The position numbers and the translations under genes are program-made. The notes beneath the pieces are model-generated. The model saw only the letters and a list, made by a program, of their open reading frames with translations. It ran no database searches and was not told the DNA's origin. Positions 35,332 to 44,067 of a stretch of DNA of 64,000 nt are shown piece by piece. Each line of letters opens with the position of its first letter. Within the stretch, counting starts at the first letter, position 1. This stretch comes from Algoriphagus aestuarii (GTDB lineage Bacteria > Bacteroidota > Bacteroidia > Cytophagales > Cyclobacteriaceae): assembly GCA_017051695.1 (NCBI GenBank), contig JAFIDK010000009.1, positions 99,267-163,266 of the forward strand, written 5' to 3'.

Positions 35332-37086
35332 TTACCCTTTTGAAATTTCCATATTGACGGTTTTTCCTTTGATCGTATTGTGCTTCATGACTTTGATCAC
35401 GTGATCAGCATCTTTCTGAGGCACATCTACAAAAGAAAAGTTGTCATAGATATCGATTCCTCCAATTGATCTTCCCGGTACACCTGCTTCTCCAGCAATT
35501 GCTCCTACAATATCATTTGGACGGATTCTATCTCTTTTACCAAGATTAATGAATAGACGAGCCATGTTTGCTTCTCTCACTCTCTCAGGTCTTCTGCTTC
35601 CTCCATCTCTTCCACCTTCACGTCCACCTTCTCTTCTTGATCCTCTTTCTCCACGGCCGAAACGGTCACTTCCGCCTCTTTCTCCACGGCTGAATCTGTC
35701 TCTTCCACCTTCACGTCCACCTTCTCTTCTAGATCCTCTTTCTCCATAAGAATCCAAGCTGAAGTCTTTGTCTCTCATTTCCTTAACGGCATCACCCATA
35801 TGAAGCTTCATCAAACCAAGTGCGATTTGCTCGATAGATAATCCTTCAGTCAATAATTGACCTACAGTTTCTTCATAGATCTGATTGTCTTCTTCCTTGC
35901 TCAATACTCTATGTACATCTTTGACGAATTGTGCTTTTTTCAATTCGATCAATTCAGATACGGAAGGAGGAGTCATTTTATTGATCGGTGCTTTGGTGAA
36001 TCTTTCCAAATCACGGATCTTTCCAAGATCTCTTCTGCCAGTGGCAAAGTTGATAGCGATTCCTGATTTACCTGCACGTCCGGTTCTACCGATTCTGTGC
36101 ACGTAAGACTCATCGTCTAGAGGAAGGTCGTAGTTAAATACTGCTTCCACATTATCAACATCGATTCCTCGAGCAGCTACGTCTGTAGCTACCAAAACAG
36201 TACAAAGCCCTTTACGGAATTTGTTCATTACTTTATCTCTTTGTGCTTGAGAAAGATCGCCGTGAAGTGCTTCCGCTAGGATTCCTTTAGAACCCAAAGA
36301 TTCAGTTGCTTCATCTGTCATTCTCTTGGTGTTACAGAACACCACGCTCAATGCATAGTTATTTACCGTCATCAAACGAGCCATCAGCTCCAGTTTCAAT
36401 GAAGGCTTTACTTCATAAAATACCTGCTCGATACGGTCTACAGTCAATTCTTTTTTGGCAACCTTGATGATTTCAGGGTTGTTTTGATATTTTCTGGTAA
36501 GATCCAGGATAGGCTTTGCCATAGTAGCGGAGAAGAAAACAGTTTGTCTTTCTTCTGGCATCTCTTGCAAAATCGCCTCGATATCATCTCTGAAGCCCAT
36601 GTCTAGCATTTCATCCGCCTCATCCAAAACGATGATACCGGCATTTTCCAATTTCAAAGTACCACGGTTGATGTGATCTTGCACACGACCTGGTGTTCCT
36701 ACTACGATCTGAACGCCTTTTCTAAGAACTCTGATTTGCTTATCGATTGACTCACCACCATAGATGGCAACAGAATTGATTTTTCTGTGGAATTTTGCAA
36801 GCTTCTGAATTTCACCTTCTACCTGAACGGCAAGTTCACGAGTAGGGCAAAGAATGATAGCTTGAGGTTGATTGAATTCCGGATCCACCAAATCAATGAT
36901 TGGAATCGCGAAAGCAGCAGTCTTCCCAGTACCGGTCTGAGCCTGTCCGATGACATCTCTACCTTCTAATACGAAAGGAATAGCTTGTGATTGAATCTGG
37001 GAAGGTTGGGTATAGCCCATCTCTTCCACTGACTTAAGAATTTCCGCAGAAATTCCCAAGTCGGAGAACTTGAGTGTATTTTCCAT
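35332..37086 (-). CDS. deaD: DEAD-box RNA helicase with RGG-rich linker and DbpA-type RNA-binding domain
   Basis: The 584-residue protein has all core helicase motifs: the Q motif (FSDLG...QPSQIQSQAIP), Walker A AQTGTGKT (49-56), DEAD, SAT, and HRIGRTGR. After the helicase core comes a linker of about 70 residues rich in Arg, Gly and Glu, including two near-identical copies of a GERGSRREGGREGGRD unit. A DbpA-type RNA-binding domain closes the protein (MARLFINLGKRDRIRPNDIVGAIAGE). It remodels structured RNA, probably in ribosome assembly or at low temperature. A promoter at 37193-37223 gives a leader of about 100 bases with a small overlapping frame. Confidence 0.93.
   Translation of the reverse strand: MENTLKFSDLGISAEILKSVEEMGYTQPSQIQSQAIPFVLEGRDVIGQAQTGTGKTAAFAIPIIDLVDPEFNQPQAIILCPTRELAVQVEGEIQKLAKFHRKINSVAIYGGESIDKQIRVLRKGVQIVVGTPGRVQDHINRGTLKLENAGIIVLDEADEMLDMGFRDDIEAILQEMPEERQTVFFSATMAKPILDLTRKYQNNPEIIKVAKKELTVDRIEQVFYEVKPSLKLELMARLMTVNNYALSVVFCNTKRMTDEATESLGSKGILAEALHGDLSQAQRDKVMNKFRKGLCTVLVATDVAARGIDVDNVEAVFNYDLPLDDESYVHRIGRTGRAGKSGIAINFATGRRDLGKIRDLERFTKAPINKMTPPSVSELIELKKAQFVKDVHRVLSKEEDNQIYEETVGQLLTEGLSIEQIALGLMKLHMGDAVKEMRDKDFSLDSYGERGSRREGGREGGRDRFSRGERGGSDRFGRGERGSRREGGREGGRDGGSRRPERVREANMARLFINLGKRDRIRPNDIVGAIAGEAGVPGRSIGGIDIYDNFSFVDVPQKDADHVIKVMKHNTIKGKTVNMEISKG
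35608..35746. repeat. 46-base direct repeat inside the helicase linker
   Basis: Copies at 35608-35653 and 35701-35746 differ at about two positions. They encode the duplicated Arg/Gly/Glu-rich unit of the helicase. The 93-base period makes the region prone to copy-number change. Confidence 0.8.
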
Positions 37087-37111
37087 GATGTGTCCTTACT
37101 TTTCTTGCCAT
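37034..37111 (-). CDS. Possible 25-residue upstream frame overlapping the helicase start
   Basis: On the minus strand an AGGAG motif lies just before an ATG at 37111 that opens 25 codons (MARKVRTHHGKYTQVLRLG...) and stops at 37034-37036, inside the helicase gene in another frame. The helicase ATG itself lacks such a motif. Translation would pass through the helicase start, so coupling or competition is possible. Unproven. Confidence 0.3.
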   Translation of the reverse strand: MARKVRTHHGKYTQVLRLGNFCGNS

Positions 37112-37192
37112 GTACTCCTAGTGATTATCCCAGACAAGCGACAGTAAGGATTTCACGGCTCAGAAAAATTGTTATTTGTCTTATTGACGGTG

Positions 37193-37223
37193 CAAAAGTA
37201 AGATAAAATATTTTGAAAACAAA
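37193..37223 (-). promoter_or_regulatory. Predicted promoter of the helicase gene
   Basis: On the minus strand TTTG (37223-37220), a 19-base spacer, and a perfect TACTTTTG (37200-37193). The expected start near 37186 leaves a ~100-base leader. Confidence 0.75.
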
Positions 37224-37290
37224 GCTTTGTTCAAAAGTTTCTATAAATACTTGAGTGTTTTATTCGGTCGAAACGAAAAATATTTGGTTT

Positions 37291-38082
37291 TCAGATAAAT
37301 GACTTGTCTTTTGACGCTTCTTTTATCATTTCCTCTGCCAATTCTTTTCCTAAATATTTATCGATTAATCCATGCGCAAGGTATAAAACCGGAGTCAAAA
37401 CCAGTGCAATGGTAAACTTGTAAATGTAATTCATGATGCCAACAGCTATGATTTGGCTCAAGCTCCAGTTTCCGAATACATAAAAAGCAATTCCCAAAAC
37501 CACAAAAGAATCTATAAACTGTGACACGAAGGTGGAGCCAGTGGCCCGAAGCCAAATCATTTTTTCACCTGTAATAGAACGTAGTTTTTGAAATACGTAC
37601 ACATCAATCAATTGACCTAATAAAAAAGCGGTCAAGGATCCAATGATTATTCCCCCTCCTTGTCTGAAAATCGTGTTAAATGCAAAATCGATGTTAAAGC
37701 TTTCACCAGAAGGTGTCTGCGAATTTACCTCCAACCAAAAATCGGCAGGAACCAGACGAGTGACGACCAGGATTACTAAAAAGGCATACGCAATCAATCC
37801 GGCAGTCAAAAAACTGATTTTTCTGACTCCTTTCTTTCCATAGTACTCATTGATGATATCGGTAGTGATAAATACGACAGGCCAGATAATGGCTCCTGCA
37901 GTCAAATTAAAATCAAGCACAAACTCTCCGAAAAAGCCCCAATTAACAGGCTCAAACCCTAAGGTCTTTTCACCTGAGAAGATTTTCACCCCAATAATTT
38001 CCGCTAAAATGGCATTGGTGAGAAAAATCCCACCTAAAATGATGAATAAGTTTGTTTTCCGGGAGCTTTGGGATTTATTCAT
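37291..38082 (-). CDS. yhhQ: Queuosine precursor transporter (YhhQ/VUT family)
   Basis: The 263-residue membrane protein has about six membrane helices and the family landmarks TNAILAEIIGVKIF, WPVVFITTDIINEYYGKKGVRK, GQLIDVYVFQKLR and STFVSQFIDSFVVLGIAFY. YhhQ imports queuine precursors (preQ0/preQ1) for tRNA modification. It is the last gene of the purC-STAS-rnz-yhhQ run and overlaps rnz by 8 bases. The pairing with the tRNA-maturation enzyme RNase Z is consistent with a tRNA theme. Confidence 0.92.
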   Translation of the reverse strand: MNKSQSSRKTNLFIILGGIFLTNAILAEIIGVKIFSGEKTLGFEPVNWGFFGEFVLDFNLTAGAIIWPVVFITTDIINEYYGKKGVRKISFLTAGLIAYAFLVILVVTRLVPADFWLEVNSQTPSGESFNIDFAFNTIFRQGGGIIIGSLTAFLLGQLIDVYVFQKLRSITGEKMIWLRATGSTFVSQFIDSFVVLGIAFYVFGNWSLSQIIAVGIMNYIYKFTIALVLTPVLYLAHGLIDKYLGKELAEEMIKEASKDKSFI

Positions 38083-39007
38083 GAACAGCTAGAATAGGGT
38101 AGGTTTGACCTTCTTCACTGAGGATGCTGTTTGGAAAAACCCTTATAGCTTCGGCAAGCATTTCATCCAAGACGGCATACCGTGAAGAAAAGTGTCCTAA
38201 TAATAACTCCTTTGCATTGGAAATGGAAGCGATTTTGGCGGCCTGAGCCCCAGTGCTATGGAAAGTTTCGGCCGCTCTGGTTTCATCGGCAGATAAGAAG
38301 GTGGATTCATGATAGAGTAAATCCACATTTTTTATGTAAGAAGCTATGCCTGGATCAAAAATCGTGTCGGAGCAAAATGCATACTTCCTAAGTGGTGGTA
38401 GGGGGTAAGCATACTGTTCTACTTTGATCAGTTTTCCGTTGTTTTCACGAAAATCAATCCCCTTTCTTAAAGAATGTATGGCTTCAATGGAAATAGGCTG
38501 TTCTTGGAGTTTACTTTTAATCAGGTTTCTTAAACCTGGCTTTTCCTCAATCAAAAAACCTGTAGTGGGCAAGCGATGCTTTAGAGGAAAGCTATAAACT
38601 GCAAACAGGTTTTCTTCAAATAACAGATTCAGACCATTGGTATCCGTTTGTACAAAATCAAGTGGATAGCTCAATTTGGTTTTGCTCCATTTAAAATTGG
38701 TAGTGATAATTTCGTCCAATCCCTGTGGACCGTAAATGGTCAGGCTTTTGGTTCTTTTTGCAAGATTATAAGAGGAAAGCAGACCAATTAACCCCAAATA
38801 ATGATCACCATGAAGGTGACTGATAAAAATTTTGGAAATTCTGGATGATTTGATCTTGAATTTTCTCAGCTGCATCTGAGTTCCCTCTCCGCAGTCCAGG
38901 AGCAAAAGCTCCTGGCCAAAACGGATGACTTGTGAGGTATGGTTTCTTCCATGAACTGGGATGGAAGAGGTATTTCCTAAAATAGTGACTTCAAAGTCCG
39001 GGGTCAA
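38075..39007 (-). CDS. rnz: Ribonuclease Z
   Basis: The 310-residue metallo-beta-lactamase-fold nuclease trims the 3' end of tRNA precursors. The zinc motif HLHGDH is at 64-69 (H64, H66, D68, H69). The substrate-binding GNTSSIPVHGRN and DCGEGTQMQLRKF lie before it, and AETFHSTGAQAAKIA and LGHFSSRY near the end complete the site. It overlaps the STAS gene by 4 bases upstream and yhhQ by 8 bases downstream. Confidence 0.94.
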   Translation of the reverse strand: MTPDFEVTILGNTSSIPVHGRNHTSQVIRFGQELLLLDCGEGTQMQLRKFKIKSSRISKIFISHLHGDHYLGLIGLLSSYNLAKRTKSLTIYGPQGLDEIITTNFKWSKTKLSYPLDFVQTDTNGLNLLFEENLFAVYSFPLKHRLPTTGFLIEEKPGLRNLIKSKLQEQPISIEAIHSLRKGIDFRENNGKLIKVEQYAYPLPPLRKYAFCSDTIFDPGIASYIKNVDLLYHESTFLSADETRAAETFHSTGAQAAKIASISNAKELLLGHFSSRYAVLDEMLAEAIRVFPNSILSEEGQTYPILAVHE

Positions 39008-39384
39008 TCCTCCTCCTCTTCTTCTTCACCGCTTTCGATTTCATGCATGAAAATGGCTTCACCTGCTTCTTCAAGCGTGCTTACCAAGTTCAGTTTTTTA
39101 TCAAGCATGGAGATTTTCAAAAGTTTCAAAACATGATCCTGAACTCCAGAGATCACGAAAATTCCCCCATTTCGGCCAAATTCACGGTCCCCAACAAGTA
39201 GGGCACTTAGACCACTTGAATCAACATATTTAACAGCGCTTAAATCCAAAACCATATGTGGATATCCTTCAGCGTGAATGGTCAGAATTTCTGATTTAAG
39301 GGCAGGAGCGATTAAAGAATCGATTTTCTCTTCTTGAGGCGAGAAAACGACATATTGTTCTTTTTTATCTATTGAGTATTTCAT
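39004..39384 (-). CDS. STAS-domain anti-sigma factor antagonist-like protein
   Basis: The 126-residue protein is a single STAS domain with the phosphorylation-site region YVDSSGLSAL; Ser56 or Ser57 is the probable phospho-acceptor. It ends in a highly acidic tail (EEEEEED), which is unusual for SpoIIAA-type proteins. No kinase or sigma factor gene is adjacent. It lies 13 bases downstream of purC and overlaps rnz by 4 bases, so it is in that operon. Confidence 0.88.
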   Translation of the reverse strand: MKYSIDKKEQYVVFSPQEEKIDSLIAPALKSEILTIHAEGYPHMVLDLSAVKYVDSSGLSALLVGDREFGRNGGIFVISGVQDHVLKLLKISMLDKKLNLVSTLEEAGEAIFMHEIESGEEEEEED

Positions 39385-39397
39385 AACAATTTTATGT

Positions 39398-40336
39398 TTA
39401 GCCCAAGTGGGCTAGGATTGCAGTTTCTATTCGTTTTGTAATTTGGCTGGTTTCAGCTTTTTGGAATTTCTCTCCGGTAATCTTTTCAAAGAGCTCAATA
39501 TAGCGATCTGAGATGCTTTCTACAATTTCGTCAGTCATTTCAGGGACAGTTTGACCCTCTTTGCCTTGGAATCCATTGGAGATAAGCCACTGCCTCACAA
39601 ATTCTTTGGATAATTGTTTTTGGGGTAATCCTTTGTCTTGATTTTCTTCGTATCCATCCGCATAAAAATAACGCGATGAATCCGGAGTATGGATTTCATC
39701 AATCAATAAAATCTCATCGCCGAATTTTCCAAATTCATATTTGGTGTCCACCAATATTAACCCCATTTCAGAAGCCATTTCCTGACCTCTTTTAAATAAC
39801 GCTCTGGTGTATTTTTCCAATACTGCATAATCTTCAGGACTTACAATTCCCTGTGCCAAAATTGCTTCTTTGGAAATGTCTTCGTCATGCCCTTCTGAGG
39901 CTTTGGTAGTAGGAGTGATTATAGGCTCTGGAAAGGGATCGTTTTCCCTCATGTGTTCAGGCAGCTCCACCCCGCAAAGTGTTCTCTTTCCAGCTTTATA
40001 TTCTCTTGCTGCATGACCTGCCATGTATCCACGAATCACCATCTCGACTTTAAAAGGTTCACATTTTTTCCCGATAGTGACATTGGGATCCGGAGTGGCA
40101 CTGACCCAATTTGGGACAATATCAGCAGTAGCAGCGAGGAATTTGGCAGCGATTTGGTTTAAAACCTGGCCTTTGTAGGGAATCGGTTTAGGCAGTACCA
40201 CATCAAATGCAGAAATCCTATCTGAGGCTACTACGACCAGTTCCCTATCAAAAATATAAACATCTCGGACTTTACCTTTGTAAAATCCAATCTGTCCGGG
40301 AAATTGGAATTGAGTTTCTTTTACAGCGTTGCTCAT
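39398..40336 (-). CDS. purC: Phosphoribosylaminoimidazole-succinocarboxamide synthase
   Basis: The 312-residue enzyme adds aspartate to CAIR in purine synthesis. It shows the start-region KGKVRDVY, the [12 protein letters not shown] signature, [18 protein letters not shown], and [29 protein letters not shown]. The length fits the longer SAICAR synthase class. A -7-like TATTTTTG lies on the minus strand at 40360-40353, about 17 bases above the start. No other purine gene is nearby. Confidence 0.95.
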   Translation of the reverse strand: MSNAVKETQFQFPGQIGFYKGKVRDVYIFDRELVVVASDRISAFDVVLPKPIPYKGQVLNQIAAKFLAATADIVPNWVSATPDPNVTIGKKCEPFKVEMVIRGYMAGHAAREYKAGKRTLCGVELPEHMRENDPFPEPIITPTTKASEGHDEDISKEAILAQGIVSPEDYAVLEKYTRALFKRGQEMASEMGLILVDTKYEFGKFGDEILLIDEIHTPDSSRYFYADGYEENQDKGLPQKQLSKEFVRQWLISNGFQGKEGQTVPEMTDEIVESISDRYIELFEKITGEKFQKAETSQITKRIETAILAHLG

Positions 40337-40399
40337 GCTAAATCAATTTTGGCAAAAATAGAAAAAGCTTTTCCTTTTTACCCTTCACAATTCTAATAT

Positions 40400-41482
40400 T
40401 TATAATTTTTGATAGTTTTTTTCATTGATTTCGGTTCGGATCAACTTTCCTTCCTGATCAAAAAATTCCTGTTTGCCCGAAAGTTCTCCTTTTTTATACC
40501 TCCTGATTTCTTCAAGGGAACCGTCCTCACGAAATATTTTCGTTTCACCTTCTAATCTGCCATTGATATAATTCAACTCAAAATTCACCTGCCCATTTTC
40601 GAAATAGGTTGTTTCTTTTAAAGCTTCCCCCTGGTCATCAAAAGATCTTTTGACTTTCAGTTTTCCAGATTTATAGTATTCCTCATAGGGTACTTCCGCC
40701 ACTCCTTTTTTAAAATCTCCTTTTTCCTTGATCTCACCTGATTCGTAAAAAACCAAGATTTCACCATCGACAAGACCTTTTTTATAGGTGCTTCGTCTCA
40801 AAGGCTGGCCACTTGGGTAATTCAAATGATAAATGCCATGAAGTTCGCCTTTTTTATACTCCCGGATGGCTTCGATAGTACCGTTTGGAAAATAGACCTT
40901 TTCTCGCCCATCGAGATCTCCTGAGAGATAATTGGAGATAATTTGAGGGCTTCCATCTTCGTAATATTCTTCGTAGGGTCCATCCAATGTGCCTTCAGAA
41001 TAATAGATTTTTGAAGCCTGAATACCATCTTCATAAAATTTTTCACTCAGACCATCCGGTTTGTTGTTTTTAAAAACCGTTCTATCCTGGAGTTGGCCGT
41101 TTTCCCAATAGGTCAATACCAACCCTTGAATTTGATTGGATTCGAAGGTGAGCTCTTGGCGAACCTTCCCATTTGGAAAAAAGCTTTTACTCGGACCCAT
41201 TTTTTCATTATTCACAAACTGGGTTATTCGGGTGGTATCACCAGTAATGGGGTTTAAATCAAAAAACAAACCGTCCTTCTTGTCATCTTTTAAATGCCCT
41301 ATCAGTACCAGATTTCCCTCTTCATCAAACCTTTTCACTTCCCCTTGAGCCAGACCATTCACTTTTACCAAAACCTCTTTCAGGATAGGGAAATCGCCAC
41401 CATAATAAGTTTTGACGGTATCCTGACTAAAAGAAGAATGGATAGAAAGAAGAGTGAAAAGAAAGAGGATTTGAATTTTCAT
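40400..41482 (-). CDS. Secreted MORN/YwqK-type repeat protein
   Basis: I chose the ATG at 41482, because a signal peptide starts there (MKIQILFLFTLLSIHSSFSQ); the in-frame ATG at 41527 adds 15 residues without sense. The 360-residue product consists of about a dozen repeats of the form YxxGxLxGxxxxYxxxG, the MORN/YwqK pattern (for example YWENGQLQDRTVFKNNKPDG, FYESGEIKEKGDFKKG). Such repeats form elongated beta sheets in envelope proteins. The name toxin-antitoxin YwqK antitoxin is sometimes attached, but no toxin gene is present. Confidence 0.8.
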   Translation of the reverse strand: MKIQILFLFTLLSIHSSFSQDTVKTYYGGDFPILKEVLVKVNGLAQGEVKRFDEEGNLVLIGHLKDDKKDGLFFDLNPITGDTTRITQFVNNEKMGPSKSFFPNGKVRQELTFESNQIQGLVLTYWENGQLQDRTVFKNNKPDGLSEKFYEDGIQASKIYYSEGTLDGPYEEYYEDGSPQIISNYLSGDLDGREKVYFPNGTIEAIREYKKGELHGIYHLNYPSGQPLRRSTYKKGLVDGEILVFYESGEIKEKGDFKKGVAEVPYEEYYKSGKLKVKRSFDDQGEALKETTYFENGQVNFELNYINGRLEGETKIFREDGSLEEIRRYKKGELSGKQEFFDQEGKLIRTEINEKNYQKL

Positions 41483-41539
41483 TCTTAGTAAAAAGAGTTC
41501 CGCAAAGGATTTTCTTTTGCGGAACATTTGAAGTGAAAT

Positions 41540-42721
41540 TTAAACTTTTTGGATCACAATCGCAGAGGCTCCGCCACCGCCGTTACAGATTCCTGCTACA
41601 CCGATAGAGCCGTCCTTTTGGTGAAGAACAGAATTTAACGTGGCAATAATCCTCGCACCCGAAGCTCCTAACGGATGTCCTAAAGAAACGGCTCCACCAA
41701 AGACATTGACTTTGTCGTTGTCCAGATTCAATTCTTTTTGGTTTGCTAAAGCCACCGCTGAAAAGGCTTCATTGATCTCATAAAAGTCAACTTGATCGGC
41801 AGAAATTCCCGCATGTTTCAAAGCCTTTGGAATGGCTAGGGCAGGAGCTGTCGTGAACCAAAGTGGATCTTTTGCCGCATCTGCAAAACCGATGATTTTT
41901 GCCAAGGGCTTCAATCCCAATTCCTCAACTTTTTCTTTGCTGACCAGAACCAAGGCGGATGCACCATCATTCATGGTACTTGCATTAGCTGCTGTCACCG
42001 TTCCGTCTTTTTCAAATACAGGTCTCAAAGACGGTATTTTATCAAACATGACGTTTTTATATTCTTCATCTTCATCGATGAGGATAGTTTCGCCTTTTCG
42101 GCCCTTTAATTCCACTGGGACCACTTCTTCTTTAAAGTATCCTTTAGCCCAGGAATCGGCCGACCGCTGGTAGGACTGGATGGCATAGGCATCTTGGTCT
42201 TCTCTGGAAATATTCATTTCCCTGGCAGTGTTATCTGCACAATTTCCCATAGGGAATTTATTATAAACTTCGTAAAGCCCATCTTTCACCAATCCATCCA
42301 CAAATTCAGCATTGCCATATTTATAGCCAAATCTTGCTTTTGGTATATAAAAAGGGACATTGGACATGCTTTCCATTCCACCGGTAACGACTACATCATT
42401 GATCCCTAGCATGATGGACTGTGCTCCAAACATCACTGCTTTCATCCCTGATGCACAGACTTTATTGACTGTTGTGCAGGGCACTTCATACCCGATTCCG
42501 GCACCAATCGAAGCTTGTCTAGCTGGAGCTTGGCCAAGATTAGCCGAGATTACATTTCCCATAAAAACTTCCTGTACCTCAGATGAGGCAACACCTGCTT
42601 TTTCTAAGGCTCCTTTTATAGCAATGCTTCCCAACTCCACTGCTGTCAATCCTGAAAGTTTACCACCAAAACTTCCCAGGGGAGTTCGGACGGCGGCAAC
42701 AATATATACTTCTTTAATCAT
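41540..42721 (-). CDS. Acetyl-CoA C-acetyltransferase (thiolase)
   Basis: The 393-residue thiolase has the acyl-accepting Cys89 in NKVCASGMKAV, the GGAVSLGHPLGASGARI histidine block, and the second catalytic Cys in GICNGGGGASAIV. It either condenses two acetyl-CoA to acetoacetyl-CoA or cleaves it in fatty-acid or ketone-body breakdown. HMG-CoA lyase at 28400 makes acetoacetate, so a shared leucine/ketone pathway is possible but the loci are distant. It lies 58 bases before the MORN gene on the same strand. Confidence 0.94.
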   Translation of the reverse strand: MIKEVYIVAAVRTPLGSFGGKLSGLTAVELGSIAIKGALEKAGVASSEVQEVFMGNVISANLGQAPARQASIGAGIGYEVPCTTVNKVCASGMKAVMFGAQSIMLGINDVVVTGGMESMSNVPFYIPKARFGYKYGNAEFVDGLVKDGLYEVYNKFPMGNCADNTAREMNISREDQDAYAIQSYQRSADSWAKGYFKEEVVPVELKGRKGETILIDEDEEYKNVMFDKIPSLRPVFEKDGTVTAANASTMNDGASALVLVSKEKVEELGLKPLAKIIGFADAAKDPLWFTTAPALAIPKALKHAGISADQVDFYEINEAFSAVALANQKELNLDNDKVNVFGGAVSLGHPLGASGARIIATLNSVLHQKDGSIGVAGICNGGGGASAIVIQKV

Positions 42722-42744
42722 CTTTATTTGGGTTTAATTTTAAT

Positions 42745-42791
42745 GAAAAAAGACCGGAGACAGGAAACTGAAGTTTGTCTATCTACGGTCT
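42745..42791 (-). terminator. Terminator after the Bat-like operon
   Basis: On the minus strand AGACCG and CGGTCT (42791-42786 and 42756-42751) close a stem with partial inner pairing, and TTTTTT follows (42750-42745). Confidence 0.8.
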
Positions 42792-42808
42792 AAGGGATCG
42801 ACCTGATT

Positions 42809-43432
42809 TTACCAATCAGGAATTCCTCTTTTAGGCCTTTGTGTAGGTTTTTTCTTATTCTGCTGGATGTATCTCAGTTCTGCAGCATTCATACTTTCCA
42901 AAATCTGGGCGGCCTGTTCAGGAGTCAGATTCATTGCTTTAAGCTTTTCTTTAAACTCCTCCATGGCTTTCTGACGATCGGCAAGATTGGCATCCATTTG
43001 ATCGTTTGCATTTTCTCCTACCTCATCCTGGGATTGTTCAGAAGGATTGCCTTCTTGACCTTCTTTGGCTTTATCTTCTTCAGTTTTTTCGCCTTGGTCA
43101 TTTTGCTGTTGCTGTTCTGATTGTTCTCCTTCCCCTTGCTGATTTTGGTCTTTCTGTTGTTGATCCTGGTTTTGCTGAGGATCCTGATTCTGCTGTTGTT
43201 TTTCCTGCTCTTCTTCCTGTTCTTTTTCCAGTTTTTCTTTGAGTGCCTGCAGTTTTGAATCTCCCGGATATTTACCCAGACCTTCATTGACGGTATTCAG
43301 AGCCTGTTCTTTTTCGGTTTTGACATAGGATCTGGCAGCCCGGTTAAAGTAATCACCAGAAGATTGAGCACTGACCTGTGTCAAAGCAAGTAACATACAA
43401 ACCCCAAGAAATAGAATTATTTTAGTTTTCAT
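42809..43432 (-). CDS. Secreted Gln/Glu-rich protein of the Bat-like operon
   Basis: The 207-residue product has a signal peptide (cleavage near QVSAQ). A short TPR-like helix pair follows (SGDYFNRAARSYVKTEKEQAL). A long low-complexity stretch rich in Gln, Glu, Asn and Asp spans about residues 65-145. A helical C-terminus closes with basic PKRGIPDW. It is the third gene of a minus-strand run after a VWA and a TPR protein and overlaps the TPR gene by 11 bases. Probably a periplasmic Bat-complex part. The repeats make homology calls unreliable. Confidence 0.7.
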   Translation of the reverse strand: MKTKIILFLGVCMLLALTQVSAQSSGDYFNRAARSYVKTEKEQALNTVNEGLGKYPGDSKLQALKEKLEKEQEEEQEKQQQNQDPQQNQDQQQKDQNQQGEGEQSEQQQQNDQGEKTEEDKAKEGQEGNPSEQSQDEVGENANDQMDANLADRQKAMEEFKEKLKAMNLTPEQAAQILESMNAAELRYIQQNKKKPTQRPKRGIPDW

Positions 43433-44066
43433 CGATCTCTGTGATATCTGTTAGACTACTTATAAACTCCTGATAGGCCGCAACAGTTTCATCTTGCTGC
43501 AAAGCTTCGTTCATTAGGTTTAAAGCATCTTTAAATCTAAACTGTTCCACCATCCGATCAGCTTCTGCTTTTTTGCGCTTTGCAAACTCAGAAGGCTCTG
43601 GTTTATTTTGATCTTGATTCTTTCTTTCTTCATCTCTTTGCAACCAGCGAGCCAACATTTCATAATTGTATCTGGCTACCTCATTTGTTGGATCCTTGAT
43701 TAAAGCAGATTGAAATTTATTCAGTGCAGCTTCGTATTCCTGTTTTGTGCCCAAAAGTACTCCGGACTGGTTGAAAGCAAATGAGGAAATCATTTTATTG
43801 GAAGAAGTCGAGGCCTTGTCGTAAGATGCCGATGCTTCGTCAGGTTTTTCTGCATAATGGTAGCTGAGTCCAAGGTCAAAATCTAATTCAGCTGTGCTGT
43901 ATTGAAAATTTTCAATCAGACCCACATGCTGTTCGATGGATTGCTCATATTCCGCTTTGGCATAGCTTTCTTCGGCTTGCTCAATTGCGGAATTCAATCG
44001 TGTTACCCTTGTCCAAGAGGAAGGAATCAATACTAAAGTTGCCAATAAAACTTTGCTCCAGCTCAT
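43422..44066 (-). CDS. TPR-repeat protein, BatC-like
   Basis: The 214-residue product has an N-terminal hydrophobic segment (signal or anchor) and at least two TPR units (AEYEQSIEQHVGLIENF; YEAALNKFQSALIKDPTNEVARYN). A charged hinge (RDEERKNQDQNKPEP) and a further helix pair follow. It sits 1 base after the VWA gene and overlaps the next gene by 11 bases, the arrangement seen in batB-batC operons. Confidence 0.8.
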   Translation of the reverse strand: MSWSKVLLATLVLIPSSWTRVTRLNSAIEQAEESYAKAEYEQSIEQHVGLIENFQYSTAELDFDLGLSYHYAEKPDEASASYDKASTSSNKMISSFAFNQSGVLLGTKQEYEAALNKFQSALIKDPTNEVARYNYEMLARWLQRDEERKNQDQNKPEPSEFAKRKKAEADRMVEQFRFKDALNLMNEALQQDETVAAYQEFISSLTDITEIDEN

Positions 44067-44067
44067 A

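Noticed and set aside
35608-35746. Repeat pair considered as a CRISPR-like array
   Set aside because: The copies are in-frame coding repeats of the helicase linker. There are only two and there are no cas genes.
40400-41482. YwqK/MORN protein considered as an antitoxin of a toxin-antitoxin pair
   Set aside because: It has a signal peptide and no adjacent toxin-like gene. The antitoxin label is an annotation habit for MORN repeats.
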